This document shows, piece by piece, positions 36,556-44,847 of a stretch of DNA of 64,000 bases. Each line of letters starts with the position of its first letter. Position 1 is the first letter of the stretch. A program made the translations under genes and the position numbers. The notes under the pieces are model-generated. The model was not told the DNA's origin. It made no database searches and worked only from the letters and a program-made list of their open reading frames with translations. The DNA comes from CAWCBH01 sp963793785 (GTDB lineage Bacteria > Actinomycetota > Thermoleophilia > Solirubrobacterales > 70-9), in contig CAWCBH010000003.1 of the NCBI GenBank assembly GCA_963793785.1, positions 2,170,001 through 2,234,000 of the forward strand, read 5' to 3'.

Positions 36556-38328
36556 TCAGAGCCAGCGGGAGAACCGCTGCAGGACGGAGCCGCCGAGTGA
36601 CGCCACCGAGCCCGCAACCGAGCCTCCCAGGGACGCGACCGAGCCGCCCAGAGTGCCGAGTCCCGATGCCTGCACGTGACCATCCTCCATCGCCACGGTC
36701 TGCTGAGGCGGCCGGCGCAAGCCGTAGAGGATGCGATCGAGCGCTCGAGCGGGAGCGAAGGCGAGGGGCTCGGAAGGCCGCCAGAGCTGACAGCGCGGCT
36801 GCGAGGATCCGGCTGCTTCGAGGATCCCGTTGACGGCCCTGCGCGCGGCCTCGTTCGCACCCTCCATGGTGGCGAGGTCGGTGTGGGTGCGAACGTAGTC
36901 GGAGGCCAGGAAGAGGTTCTCGATCGCCGTCGTCGCCTCGGGCCGGTCTGCCCAGGAACCGGCCGTGTTGATCAGCAACGGCTCCAGGTTCGTCGCCTCG
37001 GTCGGGTTCGGGTAGACGATCGAGGGGTCGAGGAACCACCCCAGCACGTTTGCTTCCTCGAGCACCTCGGCTCCGGCGTCGTCGAGGCTCGCTTCGAGCT
37101 GCGCCCAGACTTCGTCGCGTACCTCTTCCTTGGAGCAGAACATCGCCTGCTTGCCGTGCACCAGGCCCTGCGCCTCCCAGTCGGACACGTCGACCGAGAG
37201 GATTCCCTCGACCCGTCCGTCGCCGATCCGCTCGAAATCGACGCCGGGCCAGAACTGTGCCTGGGAGATCGAGGTCAGGGCCCATGGCGAGTCGATGTAG
37301 ACGGTGTGCCCGTGGATCAACGGCACATCGCGATCGAGGTAGAACATGATCCCGTTCATCCAGCGGGTGCGAAGCCGGTGCAATCCGCCCAGGCGGGGCT
37401 CGGCCTGCTTGATGTCGTCGCTGGCCAGCTGGCGCATCACCTCGACCGGCAGCGCCGCGACGTAGAAGTCCGCCGTGTCGTCGAACTGGCGCCCGGCGGC
37501 GACCAGGCTGACGCCGCTGACCCTGCCTGCCTGCGAGTGGATCGCCTGGACCTGGTGCTCGAGGCGGTAGTCGACCCCGAGCGACCGCAGGTGCTCGAGC
37601 CAGGGCTCGATCCAGACGTCGTTGGTCGGGCCGTTCAGCACCCGATCGACCTGACCGCCGGGCCGGGCGAGGTCGAACAGCAGCTGCAGCAGGATCGTGC
37701 CTCCTGTGCGGGCGCTCATCTCCCTCGCCTTGGCCGCGACGAGGGTGCGGGTCAAGCCGTCGGCGAGGAACTTGCCGTAGGCCTGCGAGCGGGTTTCGGC
37801 GCCCGAGAACTCCCACCAGCTCTGTTGCTCGTATTCGCCGAAGCGGCGCTCGTCGCAGCTGGTCAGCAACAACAGCAGCCGGTTGACGAAGTGCGCCTGA
37901 TCCTGGGCCGGGATCCCCAGCTCGGTGGCGTGATCGAGCAGCGACCGAAAGGCCAGGTCGACGTCGCCGAGCGAGGCCGGGAAGTGCGCCGGAGAGACGA
38001 CCTCGACTCCGCCGGCCCGGGCGATCTGGACCCGCTTGGTGGTGACAAGGTTGCCGAGGACCCCGTCCCGCTCGCCGCCGAAGGGGATCCGCCGCATCGT
38101 GTCGGGAAGGTGGCGGTAGAAGCCGGGGAAGAAGCGAAATCCGTGCTCGGCGGGAAGGTCTCGCCGCCCGTCGCTGCCCGAGCCGGGCACCGGCATGCTC
38201 CGCGCCTTGCCGCCGGGGATCGGGCGCGTCTCGTAGACGACGACCTCGAAGTCACGCTCGGCCAGCTCGTGCGCGGCGGTCAATCCCGCCACTCCTCCGC
38301 CCAAGACGATGACCTTCTTGCGTGCCAT
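36556..38328 (-). CDS. phytoene-desaturase-like FAD oxidoreductase with glycine-zipper tail
   Basis: 590 residues, flavoprotein of the phytoene desaturase / hydroxysqualene dehydroxylase superfamily. FAD motif VIVLGGGVAGLTAAHELAER at residues 6-25, then YETRPIPGGKARSM, AEHGFRFFPGFYRHLPDTM, and C-terminal NLFLASDYVRTHTDLATMEGANEAARRAVNG, the usual final FAD-binding segment. Substrate probably a polyisoprenoid or similar lipid. The last 40 residues hold near-identical repeats LGGSVASLGGSVAGSV and ASLGGSVLQRF, an odd Gly/Ser/Val zipper that probably associates with membrane or with another copy. Confidence 0.88.
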   Translation of the reverse strand: MARKKVIVLGGGVAGLTAAHELAERDFEVVVYETRPIPGGKARSMPVPGSGSDGRRDLPAEHGFRFFPGFYRHLPDTMRRIPFGGERDGVLGNLVTTKRVQIARAGGVEVVSPAHFPASLGDVDLAFRSLLDHATELGIPAQDQAHFVNRLLLLLTSCDERRFGEYEQQSWWEFSGAETRSQAYGKFLADGLTRTLVAAKAREMSARTGGTILLQLLFDLARPGGQVDRVLNGPTNDVWIEPWLEHLRSLGVDYRLEHQVQAIHSQAGRVSGVSLVAAGRQFDDTADFYVAALPVEVMRQLASDDIKQAEPRLGGLHRLRTRWMNGIMFYLDRDVPLIHGHTVYIDSPWALTSISQAQFWPGVDFERIGDGRVEGILSVDVSDWEAQGLVHGKQAMFCSKEEVRDEVWAQLEASLDDAGAEVLEEANVLGWFLDPSIVYPNPTEATNLEPLLINTAGSWADRPEATTAIENLFLASDYVRTHTDLATMEGANEAARRAVNGILEAAGSSQPRCQLWRPSEPLAFAPARALDRILYGLRRPPQQTVAMEDGHVQASGLGTLGGSVASLGGSVAGSVASLGGSVLQRFSRWL

Positions 38329-38422
38329 GGGTTGCGAGAGGAGTCTCGCGCACGCAGCCGGTCCGTGCGAGCGGGCGACGGATGTCCTAGGTGAGGACCC
38401 TCGCCAGGATCGCCGGGTTCGA

Positions 38423-38974
38423 CTAGGCCGGGTTCAGCATCGGGTGAACGAGCCCGTGCTCCTCGCAGAGGCGCTGCACGCTCTCAGGCTGGAACTCGAG
38501 CCCGTAGCGATCTCCCAGCTCCCCGAGCTGCGCCGGGTCGGGCTCCGGAGCCTCCACGATTGCTCCCAGCTCGTCGAAGAAGTGCTCGAAGCCGCCCGGA
38601 GAGATGATCTCCAGGATCCGGCAGGGCTCGTCGCCGGCGTTCCAGAAGGTGTGCCACTGCTCGCGCGGCTTGAACGCCAGGTCCCCCACCTCCGCATAGA
38701 CGACCTCGTCGCCGAGCAGAGCGCCCATCCGCCCCTCGAGCACGAAGCTGTACTCGTCCTCACGCGAATGCTTGTGGATCGGAGCCGCCAGGCGCCGGGG
38801 CGGCATCGGGTGCTCGACCAGCGAGAAGCCCCCGCCCGTCTCCTCGGTCCAGGCCATCATCCTGGCGCCGATCGATCCCAGGTCGACTGACTTGCCGCCG
38901 GCGGGCCCGATGATTCGGGGACCCTGCGAGGCATCGAATCGCTTCCGGTCGGTCGTTTGCGAAGCCGCTTCCAT
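38423..38974 (-). CDS. cupin-domain protein under TetR control
   Basis: 183 residues with a single cupin barrel: HPMPPRRLAAPIHKHSREDEYSFVLEGRMG (metal His-x-His and Glu) and HTFWNAGDEPCRILEIISPGGFEHFF (second motif). May be a dioxygenase, isomerase or sensor; substrate unknown. ATG 38974 has GGAGAGG upstream; longer starts would run into the promoter. Regulated by the divergent TetR gene through two operators (see 38986 and 39041) around a near-consensus promoter. Confidence 0.85.
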   Translation of the reverse strand: MEAASQTTDRKRFDASQGPRIIGPAGGKSVDLGSIGARMMAWTEETGGGFSLVEHPMPPRRLAAPIHKHSREDEYSFVLEGRMGALLGDEVVYAEVGDLAFKPREQWHTFWNAGDEPCRILEIISPGGFEHFFDELGAIVEAPEPDPAQLGELGDRYGLEFQPESVQRLCEEHGLVHPMLNPA

Positions 38975-38985
38975 CTGCCCTCTCC

Positions 38986-38999
38986 TATTGGTTGAACAG
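38986..38999. promoter_or_regulatory. TetR operator, copy 1
   Basis: TATTGGTTGAACAG, identical to 39041-39054 and 55 bp away (about five helical turns). Lies in the 5' leader of the cupin gene between its -10 box and Shine-Dalgarno. Confidence 0.6.
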
Positions 39000-39011
39000 T
39001 AGTGTGCGGCG

Positions 39012-39040
39012 AACCTACCACGGACCGCGCGATCTGTCAA
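39012..39040 (-). promoter_or_regulatory. promoter of cupin gene
   Basis: On the minus strand TTGACA (39040-39035), a 17-nt spacer, then TAGGTT (39017-39012): a perfect -35 and optimal spacing. The -35 abuts and partly enters operator copy 2 (CTGTCAATATTGG). Confidence 0.65.
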
Positions 39041-39054
39041 TATTGGTTGAACAG
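39041..39054. promoter_or_regulatory. TetR operator, copy 2
   Basis: TATTGGTTGAACAG ending 2 nt before the tetR ATG (39057). With the preceding CTGTCAA it forms an imperfect dyad CTGT-CAA/TTGAACAG, as expected for a TetR dimer, and covers both the cupin -35 and the tetR start. Confidence 0.6.
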
Positions 39055-39056
39055 AT

Positions 39057-39689
39057 ATGTCTAGTGAACTCGGAACGACCGCAGCTCGGAGGTACCGAAA
39101 GCGTCGCCGCGCCGATCAGGAGCAGCGGACCCGGGAGCGGATCACCGAGGCGGCAGTGCGGCTCCACGGCAGCGTCGGCCCGGCCCGGACCACAGTCAGC
39201 GGCGTCGCCAAGGAGGCCGGTGTCCAACGGGCGACCGTCTACCGCCACTTCCCGGATGAGGAGTCGCTGTTCGCGGCCTGCTCGGCGCACTACTGGGCCA
39301 GCAATCCGCCGCCGGATCCGGAGGCGTGGTCGTCGATCTCCCACCCGGCGGCCCGGCTCAGACAGGCGCTGGACGAGATATACGGCTTCTACCGCCGCAC
39401 CGAGGGGATGCTGGAGAAGACGAGCCGCGATGCGCCCCTGGTCGAGGCGATGGCGACACCGGTGGCGGCATTTCGCGCCTACCTGGAGGCGATTGTCGCC
39501 GCGATAGTCGCCGGCCGGTCCGAGCGCGGCCAGGCCCGGCGCCGCGTGCAGGCGGCGGTCGGACACGCGGTCTCCTTCCCGACCTGGCAATCGCTGGTGC
39601 GCCAGCAGGGACTCGACGACCCCGAGGCCGTCGCCGTGATGGCCGCGCTGGTCGAATCCGCCGGGGGCGCCAGACCGACCAACAGCTAG
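39057..39689 (+). CDS. TetR-family transcriptional repressor
   Basis: 210 residues. N-terminal HTH: RERITEAAVRLHGSVGPARTTVSGVAKEAGVQRATVYRHFPDEESLFAAC split over helices, classical TetR; the C-terminal ligand domain is not family-specific. ATG 39057 follows operator copy 2 by 2 nt, so any transcript would start within or before the operator and the gene should be autoregulated. Divergent from the cupin gene, its probable main target. Confidence 0.9.
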   Translation: MSSELGTTAARRYRKRRRADQEQRTRERITEAAVRLHGSVGPARTTVSGVAKEAGVQRATVYRHFPDEESLFAACSAHYWASNPPPDPEAWSSISHPAARLRQALDEIYGFYRRTEGMLEKTSRDAPLVEAMATPVAAFRAYLEAIVAAIVAGRSERGQARRRVQAAVGHAVSFPTWQSLVRQQGLDDPEAVAVMAALVESAGGARPTNS

Positions 39690-39702
39690 CGCCGAGCGCG
39701 GC

Positions 39703-41181
39703 TTAGCGTCGACCGGGTGCGAGGCGTGCGAAGAAGATGTCTGATGGACCGCGCACCTTCCGCGGTGCCCAGCGCCCGATCGCCCTGCTCTCGGCGACCA
39801 CGGCGACAAAGCTGCGGCCGCTCGCGGCCAGGCCTTGGTAGTCGCCGACGAAGTGGCCCGCCACCTCGGTCGAGGCGGTCTCCGGCGCCTTCAGGATGTC
39901 GAAGGCGCCGCCCACGGGCTGCTTGCTCCAGCTGCGGCCGCGATTGTGGGAATGGGCGAACCAGACCCGGGTCGTGAGCTTGTTGTCGCGGCGCCTGTCA
40001 CCGGTGAAGTCATCCCAGCTGACACCGACGACCCCGTCTCTGGCCACGGCGACGTTGGGGATGAAGGCCTGGGCCGGCAACCTGGCGACGGCGCCGGGAG
40101 GACTCCAGCTGCGCCCGCCGTTGCTGGTGCGCGAGAAGAAGATCCCCGCCTGCGACTCGGAGAAGATCTCGTTCCAGACGACGTAGGCGGTCCCGTCGGG
40201 CGCCACCGCCGTGTCGACAACTGGGTAGGCGCGAATCTCGGAACCGGTCTTCGGGTCGTGGGGGGCGACCGGGTTGGGGATTGTGCCGATGAACTGCGGC
40301 TCCGACCAGGTGTCGCCCCGATCTGTGGAGCGCATCGCCATCACGTCGAAGGGGATCAGTGTCGGAGTCCCGATGACCGGCGTTCCGTTGGCGAGCAGGA
40401 AGACGTAGAGAAGGGTCCCGTCGGGCAGGACCTCGATCATCGTCGGGTTGGGAAGCGTTCCCTGTTCAGGGGCGTGGACGATCTGCTGCGGGCTCCAGGT
40501 TGCGCCACCGTTAGTGGTCCGAGAGAACATCGCGATGCCGCTCTCGCCGAACAATCCGTAGCGCTTGACCCAGGCGAGGTAGGCATCGCCCCGGCGGGTC
40601 GGGTCGGCGGTCACCGCCTCACGATCGTTATAGGTCTCGTCGTCAGCGACGGTCACCGGCGGCGCGAAGGAGCGACCGGCCCTGATCGAGTGGCTGACCC
40701 GCTGCTGGGTGGGCGTCCCGAAATCCTCCATGCCGGGAAAGAGGTCGAAGGTGAGGATGCCGAGATACGCCCTGCCGTCGCGACCGATGCTGACCCAGGG
40801 ATCGCTTGTGCGCTCGTCCTCTCCGCCGGTGCAGGCGGAGGCGCCAGGGACTTTCAACCGCCGCCAGTGCCTGCCGCGGTCCTTGGAGATAGCGACGACG
40901 TTGCTGAGCGCGCCCCCCGCGGCGACGAAGCGGTCCTGTTGCCAGGTGGCGATGAGCTTGCGCGGGTTGCGAGGGCTGACGGCGATGTAGGGCTCGGCCT
41001 CGGAGCTGCGGGTCGGCTGCCCTCGCACCTCGCACCCGTTCGGGAAGGGCGTCTTGCCCGAGATCGGGCGAAGCCCCTCGACCCTGAGTGGATGGGCGCT
41101 AGCGGCTCCGGCCCCGAGCGTCGCCATGCAGAGCGATGCGCAGAACGCCCCGACGGCGCGTCGCCTCACAGAGGAGTCCAT
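39703..41181 (-). CDS. secreted sialidase/BNR-repeat-like beta-propeller protein
   Basis: 492 residues with a signal peptide (RRAVGAFCASLCMATLGAGAASA, cleaved near residue 28) and a six-bladed propeller of the exo-alpha-sialidase-like type. BNR/Asp-box-like repeats: SKDRGRHWRRL, TTNGGATWSPQ, STDRGDTWSEP, TSNGGRSWSPP, SHNRGRSWSKQ. Sialidase catalytic residues cannot be assigned, so it may bind rather than cut glycans. TAGTCT is 7 nt before ATG 41181; its TAG doubles as the stop codon of the upstream CN-hydrolase gene. Confidence 0.85.
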   Translation of the reverse strand: MDSSVRRRAVGAFCASLCMATLGAGAASAHPLRVEGLRPISGKTPFPNGCEVRGQPTRSSEAEPYIAVSPRNPRKLIATWQQDRFVAAGGALSNVVAISKDRGRHWRRLKVPGASACTGGEDERTSDPWVSIGRDGRAYLGILTFDLFPGMEDFGTPTQQRVSHSIRAGRSFAPPVTVADDETYNDREAVTADPTRRGDAYLAWVKRYGLFGESGIAMFSRTTNGGATWSPQQIVHAPEQGTLPNPTMIEVLPDGTLLYVFLLANGTPVIGTPTLIPFDVMAMRSTDRGDTWSEPQFIGTIPNPVAPHDPKTGSEIRAYPVVDTAVAPDGTAYVVWNEIFSESQAGIFFSRTSNGGRSWSPPGAVARLPAQAFIPNVAVARDGVVGVSWDDFTGDRRRDNKLTTRVWFAHSHNRGRSWSKQPVGGAFDILKAPETASTEVAGHFVGDYQGLAASGRSFVAVVAESRAIGRWAPRKVRGPSDIFFARLAPGRR

Positions 41182-41188
41182 GCCGCAC

Positions 41189-41194
41189 AGACTA
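41189..41194 (-). promoter_or_regulatory. -10 box, BNR gene
   Basis: TAGTCT on the minus strand, 7 nt before the ATG; TAG is the stop of the CN-hydrolase gene. Confidence 0.5.
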
Positions 41195-42555
41195 TTCCGA
41201 CGCACTGACCCGCTCGACCGATGCACTGACCCGCTCGTGCGCCACCCGCGGGCCGTCGCCCTCGAGCGCGAACACCACGACGTCGTCCGGCTCCGAGCAG
41301 TGGCCCACCGCGGCGCAGCCGGGCGCGACGGCGATCGCCGTCCCCGCGGGCATCGGGCTGCGCAGGATCTCGGCGATCACCAGGCTGTTGGCGATCACGA
41401 CGCTGGAGCCGATGGCGTCGCTGTAGACCTCGGCCCGTGTGCGCTCCCAGCGTCGGTCCTTTGTAGGTCGAGCGAACACCGGCACCAGGAGCAGCGACAC
41501 CCCGTGGGCGTGAAGGGCCGCAGCGAACGCGTGTAGCCGAGCCAGGTCCTCGCAGACCAGGATCGCCAACCGGGCGCCGCCCGCTTCCACCACGCAGACT
41601 CGCTCGCCGCGGCTCAGGTCCTCGTCAATCGGGGCGGTCAGGCGATCGGCCAACCCCCACAGCTCCAGGTCCTGCTGGGAGAAGTTGAACGGGTGGACCT
41701 TGCGCTGACGGACGAGCACCTCGCCCGTGCTCGCGTCGAGCATCACCGCTTCGTTTGCCGGCGGCGCGGAGCCGTCCAGGTTGCCGCTGCCCGCCACGAC
41801 CAGGCGCAGCCGGCTGGCCTCCGCGCCCTCGCGCTCGGAGAGCGCGACCTGCCAGCGCTCGAGCAGCGCGCGAGACAGGCAGAGCTCGGGTGCGATGCCG
41901 ATCGTCACGTCCTGCTCATCCCACGCCGCGATCACCTTCTCCACCCGCGCCTGCGTCGGCTCGCGATCGGCGGGATGGATCCGGTAAAAGCGCAGTCCGG
42001 AGCGCTCTTCCACCTCCCATTCCAGCTCGTCGGGCTTGCGAATCATCGGGGCGGTGGCTACGCGCAGGCCGGCTTCGCGCTCCGGCCGGGTGAGGCGGGA
42101 ACGGGCCGGCAGGGCGGCGTGATCGCAGGCGTCCCAGTCGGCTGCGTTGACGCGGATCACCGAGCCGAAGGCGTCGGCAAGGTCGTCGGGCAGCTGGCCG
42201 CGGCGGCCCGGGCGGGCGAAGCGGGGGAGCAGGGCGCCGGGAACGGTCCCGGAGTCGAGGCGGCCTGACTCCGCGTAGCGGAGCGCGTACTCGGTCAGGG
42301 CGGGCGGGGCGGCCGCGCCGACGAGCGGATTGGCGTGGGCGAGCGCGGCGTCGAGGCCGAGCAGGACGGCGAAGGTCTGACGCCCGCCCTCGGGCGCCTC
42401 CACGGGCCTCACCGTCGAGGGCGGCCTGCTCGACCCCGGCGGCGGTGGCCGCGACCTTCGCATCTCCCATCCAGGCCTCGCCCTCGGCGTGGAACTCGGC
42501 AGGGTCGAGCCGGTCGAACAGCTCGCAGAAGAGATCGGCGCGATCCTGAGCTCAC
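41192..42555 (-). CDS. carbon-nitrogen hydrolase (nitrilase fold), frameshifted 5' part
   Basis: About 450 residues. The nitrilase triad is visible: Glu in IGIAPELCLSR, Lys in RQRKVHPFNFS and Cys in LAILVCEDLARL, so an amidase/nitrilase-type hydrolase is likely; substrate unknown. The upstream 150 residues (ADLFCELFDRLDPAEFHAEG, GVEQAALDGE, then FAVLLGLDAALAHANPLVG) are an extension not seen in simple nitrilases. Corrections are needed near 42,545 and 42,430. GTG 42555 has CTATCT 7 nt upstream, inside an operator shared with the divergent regulator gene. Confidence 0.78.
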
Positions 42556-42557
42556 AC

Positions 42558-42575
42558 TTGACAGATAGTTGACAA
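42558..42575. promoter_or_regulatory. operator between CN-hydrolase and regulator genes
   Basis: TTGACA-GATAGT-TGACAA, an interrupted dyad with one mismatch per arm. It covers the CTATCT -10 box (42568-42563) of the CN-hydrolase gene and lies just upstream of the TAAGAT box of the regulator, so one bound dimer could repress both. Confidence 0.5.
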
Positions 42576-42583
42576 CAAGGTGC

Positions 42584-42589
42584 TAAGAT
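42584..42589 (+). promoter_or_regulatory. extended -10 box of the fusion regulator
   Basis: TAAGAT preceded by TGC (extended -10), 6 nt before ATG 42596; a leaderless start is expected. Confidence 0.5.
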
Positions 42590-42595
42590 GCGGGC

Positions 42596-43747
42596 ATGGC
42601 CACGCCCACCGTAGACCACTCCCGAGCACACGCCCTGGTACCGCGGATCGCCGAGCTCGACGCAGAGCCGGCCCGCCGGGAGGCCGTTGCGCTCGGCCTG
42701 GTCGACGCGCTGCTCGAAGGCGACGACGAGACGCTGGCTGCTGCCCTTGATGCCCTCCGGGATGCCCGCGCGCGGGCCGAGGGTGACCAGGAACTGGTCG
42801 GGTGGCTGGACGCGGCGATCGCTTTCGCGCACTGGGGACTCGAGCGCGTCCCGTCGCGGACTGCCGTGGCCCAGGGAACGCAGGCTCACGACTTCCTGTC
42901 CGTGCTCGACCGCTCGCGGCCGCTCGGAAGCGCAGAGCTGCGCCGCCTCCTGGAGACCGACGAGACCCAGGTGAGCCGTACTGGCCGCCGGCTTCTGGAG
43001 AGCGGTCTCGTTACCCGGCGCAAGGTCGGCCGCCAGGTGTTCTGGCAGCTGACCCCGCGCGGGGCGCGTGCGCTCGAGGAGGCGCCCGCTCCGCAGCGAG
43101 CACCCCACTCGGAGTTCTGGCAGGAGGCCCTCCGACGCGGTTTCGAGGGCGCGTACGGCGACGAGCCCGGCGCGCCCCGCGAGGTCGATCCCACCCGCGA
43201 GCGAATCATCGAGTGCACGCTCGAGCTTCACATGAGCCGGGGCATCCGGGCGACCACCTGGCCGGATATCGCCGACCTGGCCGGTGTGCCGGTGGAGACC
43301 GTGGAAACGCTGTTCCCCACCGAGGACGATCTGGTCAGAAGCTGCGGCCAGCATTTGATGGAGAGCCTCCAGTTCCCGCCCGCCGACCGAGCGCCCAAGG
43401 TCTTCGCCGGCGCCTCGTCGGAGAACGAGCGGATCCGCCGCCTGGTCGGGACGTTCTTCGGCGCCTACGAGCGCGGAGCGGAGGGCATCGCGGCCGGTCG
43501 CCGCGAGCGTGGGGACGTGCCGGCGGTGGATGAGTTCGTGGAAGAGCTCGACAATTCGTTCGACGCCGTTGTCATCGAGGCACTAGGCCCGCAACGCCCG
43601 GACAGCTCCTCGGTCGCGTCCCTGAGAGCACTCACCGACCTCGAGGTGTGGCGAACCCTTCGTGATCAGGGGGCCACGCCCGAGGCAGCGGTGGAGCAGG
43701 CGAGCGCCGCGGTCGAGCGCTGGCTCGAGGCGCAGCCGGCACGCTGA
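42596..43747 (+). CDS. winged-helix / TetR fusion regulator
   Basis: 383 residues with two DNA-binding domains. Residues 95-170: MarR/ArsR-like winged helix (FLSVLDRSRPLGSAELRRLL, ETQVSRTGRRLLESGLVTRR, GRQVFWQLTPRGARALEE). Residues 200-260: TetR HTH (TRERIIECTLELHMSRGI, TWPDIADLAGVPVETVETLF). The rest is a TetR-type C-terminal domain. Such two-HTH fusions are uncommon. It probably represses itself and the CN-hydrolase gene through 42558-42575. Confidence 0.85.
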   Translation: MATPTVDHSRAHALVPRIAELDAEPARREAVALGLVDALLEGDDETLAAALDALRDARARAEGDQELVGWLDAAIAFAHWGLERVPSRTAVAQGTQAHDFLSVLDRSRPLGSAELRRLLETDETQVSRTGRRLLESGLVTRRKVGRQVFWQLTPRGARALEEAPAPQRAPHSEFWQEALRRGFEGAYGDEPGAPREVDPTRERIIECTLELHMSRGIRATTWPDIADLAGVPVETVETLFPTEDDLVRSCGQHLMESLQFPPADRAPKVFAGASSENERIRRLVGTFFGAYERGAEGIAAGRRERGDVPAVDEFVEELDNSFDAVVIEALGPQRPDSSSVASLRALTDLEVWRTLRDQGATPEAAVEQASAAVERWLEAQPAR

Positions 43748-43818
43748 CTGCGGCGTCACTGCTTCTTTAGAGAGGACTTACCCGAGCCCAGCATCCTCTT
43801 GGGGTGGTTACCAGGCGG

Positions 43819-44817
43819 ATGAGAATCGGGCAAACCGGCCCTTCCATCGTCGCGATGGCGACCTGGCTGGCCTTGGTCGCGATGCTCGCAGTCCTAACTG
43901 CGGCAGGACCGGCATCCGCAGCGTGGGCGGGGACGAATGGGCCTGTCGTCTTCGCCGGCGGCGACGCTCGCTCGGGCAATGGTCTCTGGGCCATGGACCT
44001 CAGCCGGAAAGGGATACGGCACCTGACGCTGGACCCCAGCGACTCCGAGCCGCAAAGCTCACCGAACGGGCGCTGGATCGTCTTCGTGCGAGAAGTCGAG
44101 GTACCCCTTCCTGGCGGCGGCGGCGTTTTTCCGGCCAGGCACATCTTTCGAGCCCGCAGTGACGGCACAGGCGTCGCGCCGGTCACGGACGGTCCGATTT
44201 TCGACCGCTCCCCGTCGTTCGCTCCCTCGGGGCAGCGGATCCTTTTTTCGCGCTTCGAGCCCGGAGCTGAGGACGCCGACATTTTCAGCATCAGCCTGGA
44301 CGGCACCGGGCTTCACCAACTCACCTCCGGAGCCGGCGACGACCGCAATCCGGTCTTCTCACCGAATCGGCGGTTGATCGCATTCGACCGGTTCGAGCGC
44401 GGCGGCGCCTCGCGCCACGTCCATACGATGCGCCCGGACGGCTCCCGAATCGTCGACGCCACGCCCGATCTAGCCGCGCAGTCCGCACAGCCCGACTTCA
44501 ACCCAGCCGGCAACCGGATTGTCTTCGTCCGCGGTTTCCCCGGCGACCGGACCGCGGATCTCTTCACGATGCGTCCCGACGGCGCGAAGCGGCGTCAGCT
44601 GACCGGGATGCGCCACCGCGCCGAGGGCGGATTCTCTGGCCCGTCCTACTCGCCGGACGGCAAGCTCGTCGTCGCCCAGTTCGGGGTCAGCGGTGGGTTT
44701 TCGAAGCTGCAGGTGATCCGGCTTTCCGACCGCTCCTGGGGAGCAACGCTCGGTGGCCGGCGGATCGCCCGCTCGCCTGACATGCGAAGCCCCGTCTGGC
44801 AGGCACGCCGACGGTAG
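43819..44817 (+). CDS. secreted TolB-like (PD40) beta-propeller protein
   Basis: About 332 residues. Signal peptide (VAMATWLALVAMLAVLTAAG, cleavage near PASAAW) and PD40/WD40-like repeats: DSEPQSSPNGRWIVFVREVE, FDRSPSFAPSGQRILFSRFE, GDDRNPVFSPNRRLIAFDRF, QSAQPDFNPAGNRIVFVRGF, FSGPSYSPDGKLVVAQFG. Resembles TolB's C-terminal propeller; probably a binding protein outside the membrane. GTG 43804 is an alternative start. Confidence 0.82.
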   Translation: MRIGQTGPSIVAMATWLALVAMLAVLTAAGPASAAWAGTNGPVVFAGGDARSGNGLWAMDLSRKGIRHLTLDPSDSEPQSSPNGRWIVFVREVEVPLPGGGGVFPARHIFRARSDGTGVAPVTDGPIFDRSPSFAPSGQRILFSRFEPGAEDADIFSISLDGTGLHQLTSGAGDDRNPVFSPNRRLIAFDRFERGGASRHVHTMRPDGSRIVDATPDLAAQSAQPDFNPAGNRIVFVRGFPGDRTADLFTMRPDGAKRRQLTGMRHRAEGGFSGPSYSPDGKLVVAQFGVSGGFSKLQVIRLSDRSWGATLGGRRIARSPDMRSPVWQARRR

Positions 44818-44847
44818 GTCGAGGCGCAGGGAAAGTTGGCTGCGGCC

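Noticed and set aside
41192..43354. 720-codon minus frame as one long CN-hydrolase
   Set aside because: Its upstream half is antisense to the fusion regulator; the real gene begins near 42,555 with a frame correction.
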